A stretch of DNA of 64,000 bases from Volvox africanus (lineage: Eukaryota > Chlorophyta > Chlorophyceae > Chlamydomonadales > Volvocaceae). The notes beneath the pieces were generated by a model. It searched no databases and was not told the DNA's origin. It was given only the letters and a program-made list of their open reading frames with translations. The translations under genes and the position numbers were made by a program. Every line of letters begins with the position of its first letter. Position 1 is the first letter of the stretch. Shown here piece after piece: positions 59,099-64,000 of the stretch. The stretch is taken from assembly GCA_030268105.1 (NCBI GenBank), contig BSDZ01000112.1, positions 639,501-703,500 of the forward strand, given 5' to 3'.

Positions 59099-62000
59099 TC
59101 ACATGCCCATGAGGAAGGCGTTGGCGTACGCCATCGGTTTGACGTCTGGGTGAGGCACCGCCGAAAATGTGGTGAAATGTGGCACCTGGGCGGCGGGAAC
59201 GGAGACGAGAGGAGCAGCAGGCAACGGGCGGATCAGGCAGGGAGAAAGAGAGAGAGAGAGGATGTTATCGATCAGAACGCAGAATCAGAAACAGAACTCA
59301 CGAACGAAGCCCTGCAGAGGGTACTTCTTAAAGTTTGGCCCTGTAATTCAATTCAATACGTAGGAAGTGGCACGAGTGGGTATCTACAGCTTTCCCTGCA
59401 GGAACGTTGCAGGAGGTTCCCAGGACCTTGGGGTGCCGATAACCTAATTTGAGTTAATGCGATGCTGAAAGTTGCCATGCTTAAGCGGCCAGCCACTCAA
59501 GGTAGAATACACCACATTCAAGTTCTTTATCGATGTAATAAGGCACTGCATTACGGCTAATTACCCCGTGCATATTGCACGCGACACGTCCACCTGATAA
59601 AGACACGTCCTTATTCCTGCCACCCACACGTGCGTGCAGTGCGCTCTTTGCTGTGCAGACTCGACGATGACTTAACTTTGTGGGCTTCCCCGTACAACCA
59701 CATCGAATCCGCCAACCCGGGCCATAAAGACGTACCATATCGTTGCCGTTGAAGCGCACGAAGGCGCCCTTGTTGCCCATCTGGTCGCAGTAATTGGGGG
59801 CAGAGAAGACCGTGACGAGGCGGCCGTTGTGCTCTACCTGCCAACCGGGAGCGGAGAAATTTTGTGTGACGAGGGGAGTGGCATGGATGTGGTGCGGGGA
59901 GGAACGGCAACGACAGTGACGTATGAAATGAAAGAGCTCTAAACTTGGGGAAAGGTAGAAAACAGTCCTATGTGCTATGGGACAGTCGACAGCTATTATT
60001 TACTATCGTGTTGGATTGTGCTTAGAGCAAAACGGAGAAACCCCATAGCATCGTTCGGCTCCCCGCCTATTGCAGCCGTTCTCGACAACGGGTACCAACA
60101 CACGGTGCTCGCGCGCATACTCCTGCCTCCCCGTTCGTCCGATGAGCTCTTCGTTTCACCCGCCTCACCTCGTATCCCTCCTCCTTAACCTCGTGAGATC
60201 GCACAATAAGGTCCAACCCGTTTGCGTCGAGGAAGGCCCGCGTGACGTCGGCGCCGAAGGACAGCCCCACACCGCGCTTGGAGGGCGTTCGGCCGGGCAG
60301 CGGCGAGGGATCTGCCCACAGCGCGTCGCACATGACTCCATCTTCGGGGGGCTCCCTGCCATGGAATGCGGCATGGATTGGGGCATCGGGGTATCTTCAA
60401 GGCAAGACGCGGCAAGACAAGTTCGGGCAGGATGAATAGCAACAGACCACCTGACAGGTGAATAGGCTGCGACGTTCCCAGCTCAGATCTTCGTTGACGC
60501 GAGTTTGCAAGGGACTGGAGGAAATGCAGTTTACGAAAGTGTACGAAAGTGTTCGAAGACAGACAATATGTGAAGGCAGAAACCTATGCTTTTAGTTGAT
60601 TGTTTCAAGACCGTGCCTTCCTTCAAAACCTTTCTACAGAAAAGCCTACCCGGATTCACCTGCCTTTCTTCTCCCTGTTCGTCGCACCCCCTCGACCCTT
60701 CGGTCCTGTCACACCCAATCCTATCCGTCCTTGCCGGTCGCGTCCGATCCCACACCTGAATCGGTTTGTTTTCCGGATATCCTCCAGCGTGACGCCGTCC
60801 TGGCTGAAAAGTCCGCCATGTAGCACCAGCACCCGGCCGTTCAGGCAGTAGGCCAGTGGCAACGCACAAAACAGCTCCCGAAAGCAGTCCACCATCGTTC
60901 CGTTGTACTTGGCCTTCACCTGCGCGGAAGGGAGGATTTAACGAACGACGAGTGATGAACCAAGGAGCGGCGTATCAAGACGGGAAACGGGACGGTTGCG
61001 GCACGGGGCACGTAAGTAATAGGTCACGTCAAGGAACAGGTTTTCAATTTGGACAAAGTATGTATATATATATATATATATATACATGTCTTCCTTTATA
61101 TATATACACATGCGTATGGATGCGGGAACCCTCCTCGTGTTGTAACGTATCGTACCTCTCCGTCAAATCCGTACACCTTGTTCATGGACTTGGACTCGTG
61201 ATTGCCACGCGTGAGGTGCATGTGGTCGGGGTAGAGCAGCTTGAAGGCAAGGAGGGAGAAGATGACTTCGCAGCTGAAGCTGCCCCGGTCCACGAAGTCG
61301 CCTGAAAGCAGAGGGTTCAGGGGAGGGATGGAGGTGCTCAAAGTCGGGTAGCAGATAAAGGATTAAGAATAGAGCAGATGGCACAACGGAAATTACATGA
61401 GGTTCCATGGAGAATTTGATAGTACAGTACAATAGTGCAACTTTCCGTGCTTTGCTACATTAGGTGGTAGTGGTGGTGAGAATAACGATGATGGCGATGG
61501 TGATGGTGATGGTGATGATGATGGTGATGATGATGGTGATGATGATGGTGATGATGATGGTGATGATGATGGTGATGGTGGTGATAGCGATGCAATCGCC
61601 ATTCTCCATTGTAGAAGAACAACGGGTTCGGGCAAAATGTGACGTTCGATGCGTGTGATGCGTACCAATGGACGTCACACGGCCGTTACAAAGCATGCAG
61701 TTTCCGTACGGGAAGTGCCGATGGGATTTTCGGCGCGGCCTGGTTTCTGCGAAACGATTTGTCGATTGACGGTTGGCCCCTTATCCAGCCCTACCGTTGA
61801 AGAGGTAGGGATTGTCGGGTGAGGGTAGTCCGTTGAGCTTCCATATGTTCAGCAGGTCATAGAACTGCCCGTGCACGTCCCCGCACACGGTGAAATGCTT
61901 GTCGTCCGGGATTGTAACGTCCACCAGAGAAGGGAGCGACCGGAACAGCGTGTTGGCCTGAGGAGGAGGAAAATAATGGATGGATGAAAAGATGAAAATT

Positions 62001-64000
62001 TATGGAAGTGAACAAATATAATTTGTTTTGGTACTGGATCCAGCAACATCCCGAAATCCAGGATAGACGAAATGCGTTGAGAAGTACGAACTGGGTCAGG
62101 GACGGGGACCTGGGCAGGTAAGCAACGGTCACGCACAGGAACCCACGGGTGGATTGAGGGAGGAGATGGTGGGCCCGGGCATCAACACAGGCCCTGTAGT
62201 CCAACTCAACATGGACTGCAGCCCGGCGTAGTGCGTTTGGGTGTGACCTCAGCCGGGTCGAGCGGACCGGCCAGTGCAGGCATCGCTGTCAGGATGACAA
62301 GACGGACACAACGTGAGGACAACGTTGAGTAAAGCGGAGGAATCCGGTGCGCGGTTGAGTTGTGGAAAACCTGTGGACTTCTCATCAGCATGGACGGGTC
62401 AAGCGTTCGGCAGAGGAAGTCATAAACGATTTTTGTCACAGCGAAAAGGACCGTTTCATCCCCTTTCATTGTCCAAGCACTAGCGCACCTGAAGGATGAT
62501 CTCGAAGGCATAGCGCTTGTGGATGGCCCGCCGCTGCCGGAACTCCTCCAGCATCGACGTCACAAATTCCTCTGTAATTATGTAGCCGTCCGTAGCGTTG
62601 CCTAATCACAAAGACACGATAATGAAAAAGACGCTTTACAAGACACGATAATGCCTTAGGCAGCGGGCCCTTTACAGCTCGTTATAGCAAGCCTAGCGTA
62701 GCCAAGAGGGCCGGCTTGGGCTGATATCTAGCTTCGTCATGCCGAGAGAGAATCAATCACGCAGTCTGCTATGAATACACTGCTTCCCCCCTCGTATGCA
62801 ATAACACGCCGCCCTAGCCCATGTGCGATGACCTATTTACATCCCAGCCTTAGGATAGGCCATCACAAACGAGGCCAGTAGTAAAGGCAGGAGTGAAAGC
62901 CAGCATCCGTCCACCTCCCTACACCTTGTGACCTCCACCACATCATTTGTAAAATCCACCGCATCCACCTCCACCACCAATGGCCGCTCAAATTTATCCC
63001 AAATTTCCCAACTATCCCCCCTGATGCATCCAGTAAAGGACCGTGTAGCCGCAAAGCTAAGCACTCACCCTGCATTCGTGGCCCTGTGTAGGTCTCCTCG
63101 ATATTGTCGTACATGGACAGGTCCAGTGTTGCTAAGATGGAAATGGCCTCGGAATCCTGCCAGGGGCCGCCGTTCGCGAGCAAGTCGTTCAGGACACGAG
63201 AATGCGGATCCGTTACGTTTTGAAACTCATCTATCGCTTGCGGTGAGCTGAGGCGTTTAGTACAGCAGGTTCAATTCAGCGACGCCCTAGCGCTGTATTG
63301 TTTTGTGAAGGCTGCCGGCCCATGACACAACGTAAAGCAGGAATGGCGCAGCCATTTCCCCATTGATTTTTCCGTCCTGTCCACAGGGACCACCAGGCGC
63401 ACGCGAACTGTCCTCCCATAACTCCTCCTTCTCTCCCATACCAAGCCATCGCAAGCCTGCTGAACGGCGGCGTAGGCCAATGATGACATCCAACCCAACC
63501 CAGCCCAATGAAATCTAATGTCAAACCCCACCCAGTCTTACCCCACTCTACCATAAACCCTGGCGCCTCTTAGCACCCCAGGTATTCCCTCCCAACGGTC
63601 TGGAAGGCCCCCACTAATGCGCGCCATACCAATACCCGACACGGACTCCCAAGCACCCCGCACGCACCGGAACAGATAAGGCCTCTTCAAACCGCAGCCG
63701 CTTGACCTCTTTCTCGCACCCAGCCAGCTTTTTGCGCAGGTCTGGGTCCCGCGGGGCCACCTTGGCTGCCTGCAGGGCAGTTGCAGAAACGGGTGACAGA
63801 CGTGGGCTAAACTACACCTTCGGGCACAAGGGAGGAATTATCAATCACAGGGTGTGAAGACGAACGAGCACGTCCGAAGCGGTATGTGTGAATTGGGATT
63901 GGGGGTTCGCCTACCACAACGGGGCCGAGGAGAGTGCCCTAATAGAGTGTCTGAGATGGCCCAAGCGTGATAGGTCTGAGCGACTGAGCAGGATTATGTG
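59099..64000 (-). CDS. PP5: Serine/threonine protein phosphatase 5, catalytic part (5' end beyond window)
   Basis: PPP-family phosphatase. Exons in matched phase: 63769-63668, 63156-63069, 62601-62489, 61957-61795, 61301-61156, 60919-60756, 60355-60169, 59837-59736, 59185-59099. The first visible exon ([20 protein letters not shown]) is the end of the third TPR repeat and linker helix of PP5. The second has the PP5-specific [13 protein letters not shown]. The catalytic set is complete: [63 protein letters not shown] and [15 protein letters not shown], so the metal-binding Asp, His and Asn residues are intact. The end [18 protein letters not shown] fits the PP5 C-terminal helix. In other organisms the TPR domain blocks the active site until Hsp90 or lipid binds; most of that domain lies past 64000. 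The family identity is secure. Confidence 0.97.
61066..61106. repeat. TA microsatellite in PP5 intron
   Basis: TATATA run in the intron 60920-61155. Confidence 0.85.
61488..61587. repeat. GATGGT/GATGAT repeat in PP5 intron
   Basis: About 100 bp of GATGGTGAT-type units in the intron 61302-61794, including a regular 12-bp higher-order unit (GATGATGGTGAT). Confidence 0.9.

Overview
The window is nuclear DNA of a green alga, most likely a volvocine (Chlamydomonas/Volvox relative). The reasons are intron-dense genes with short GT-AG introns, Ala/Gly/Pro/Gln-rich low-complexity protein segments, a TGTAA poly(A)-type signal after one gene, and gene content typical of that group: a TKL kinase, a nuclear NAD9-type complex I subunit, a stand-alone CaMKII hub and a DZIP1-like ciliary protein. 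The genus call is an inference. Gene models were built by reading exons by eye and requiring splice phases to match; exon boundaries marked uncertain are guesses.

Layout. 1-3.8 kb: no supportable gene. 3.8-11.4 kb (-): a TKL-type protein kinase in about 13 exons with a long low-complexity N-terminus. 11.4-15.1 kb: no supportable gene. 15.1-19.1 kb (+): a six-exon secreted/membrane protein with a proline-rich ectodomain, one transmembrane helix and a Pro/Gln-rich tail carrying 26 pure CAG codons. 19.1-21.9 kb: nothing clear. 21.9-22.8 kb (-): intronless complex I 30-kDa subunit (NUO9/NAD9). 23.1-24.5 kb (+): three-exon stand-alone CaMKII association (hub) domain protein, divergent from NUO9 across about 300 bp.

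24.7-39.6 kb is an accessory region dominated by a direct segmental duplication. Copy A is 24722-29332 and copy B is 35299-39647. The outer parts are nearly identical and the middle is clearly diverged. The 6-kb spacer between the copies holds gene remnants: an unknown two-exon fragment, a probable frameshifted membrane-protein fragment and a degenerate coding minisatellite. The right end of each copy carries the same 188-bp exon. In copy B this exon splices into the following gene; in copy A the next exon is missing.

38.9-47.0 kb (+): a multi-exon gene with a DZIP1-type N-terminal domain, preceded by a second related half-domain, then coiled coil and low-complexity tail. It is probably a ciliary transition-zone/basal-body protein. 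51.7-56.0 kb (-): a four-exon Ser/Gly/Ala-rich protein of unknown function. 59.1-64.0 kb (-): the catalytic part of protein phosphatase 5; its TPR domain lies beyond the right edge.

The genes do not form a pathway. Two (DZIP1-like and the hub protein) belong to families studied in cilia or calcium signalling, and two (kinase, PP5) are phospho-signalling enzymes. The most unusual items are the mosaic-identity duplication with its orphan exon, the doubled DZIP1-like half-domain, and an 85-bp dispersed repeat with a conserved reading frame.
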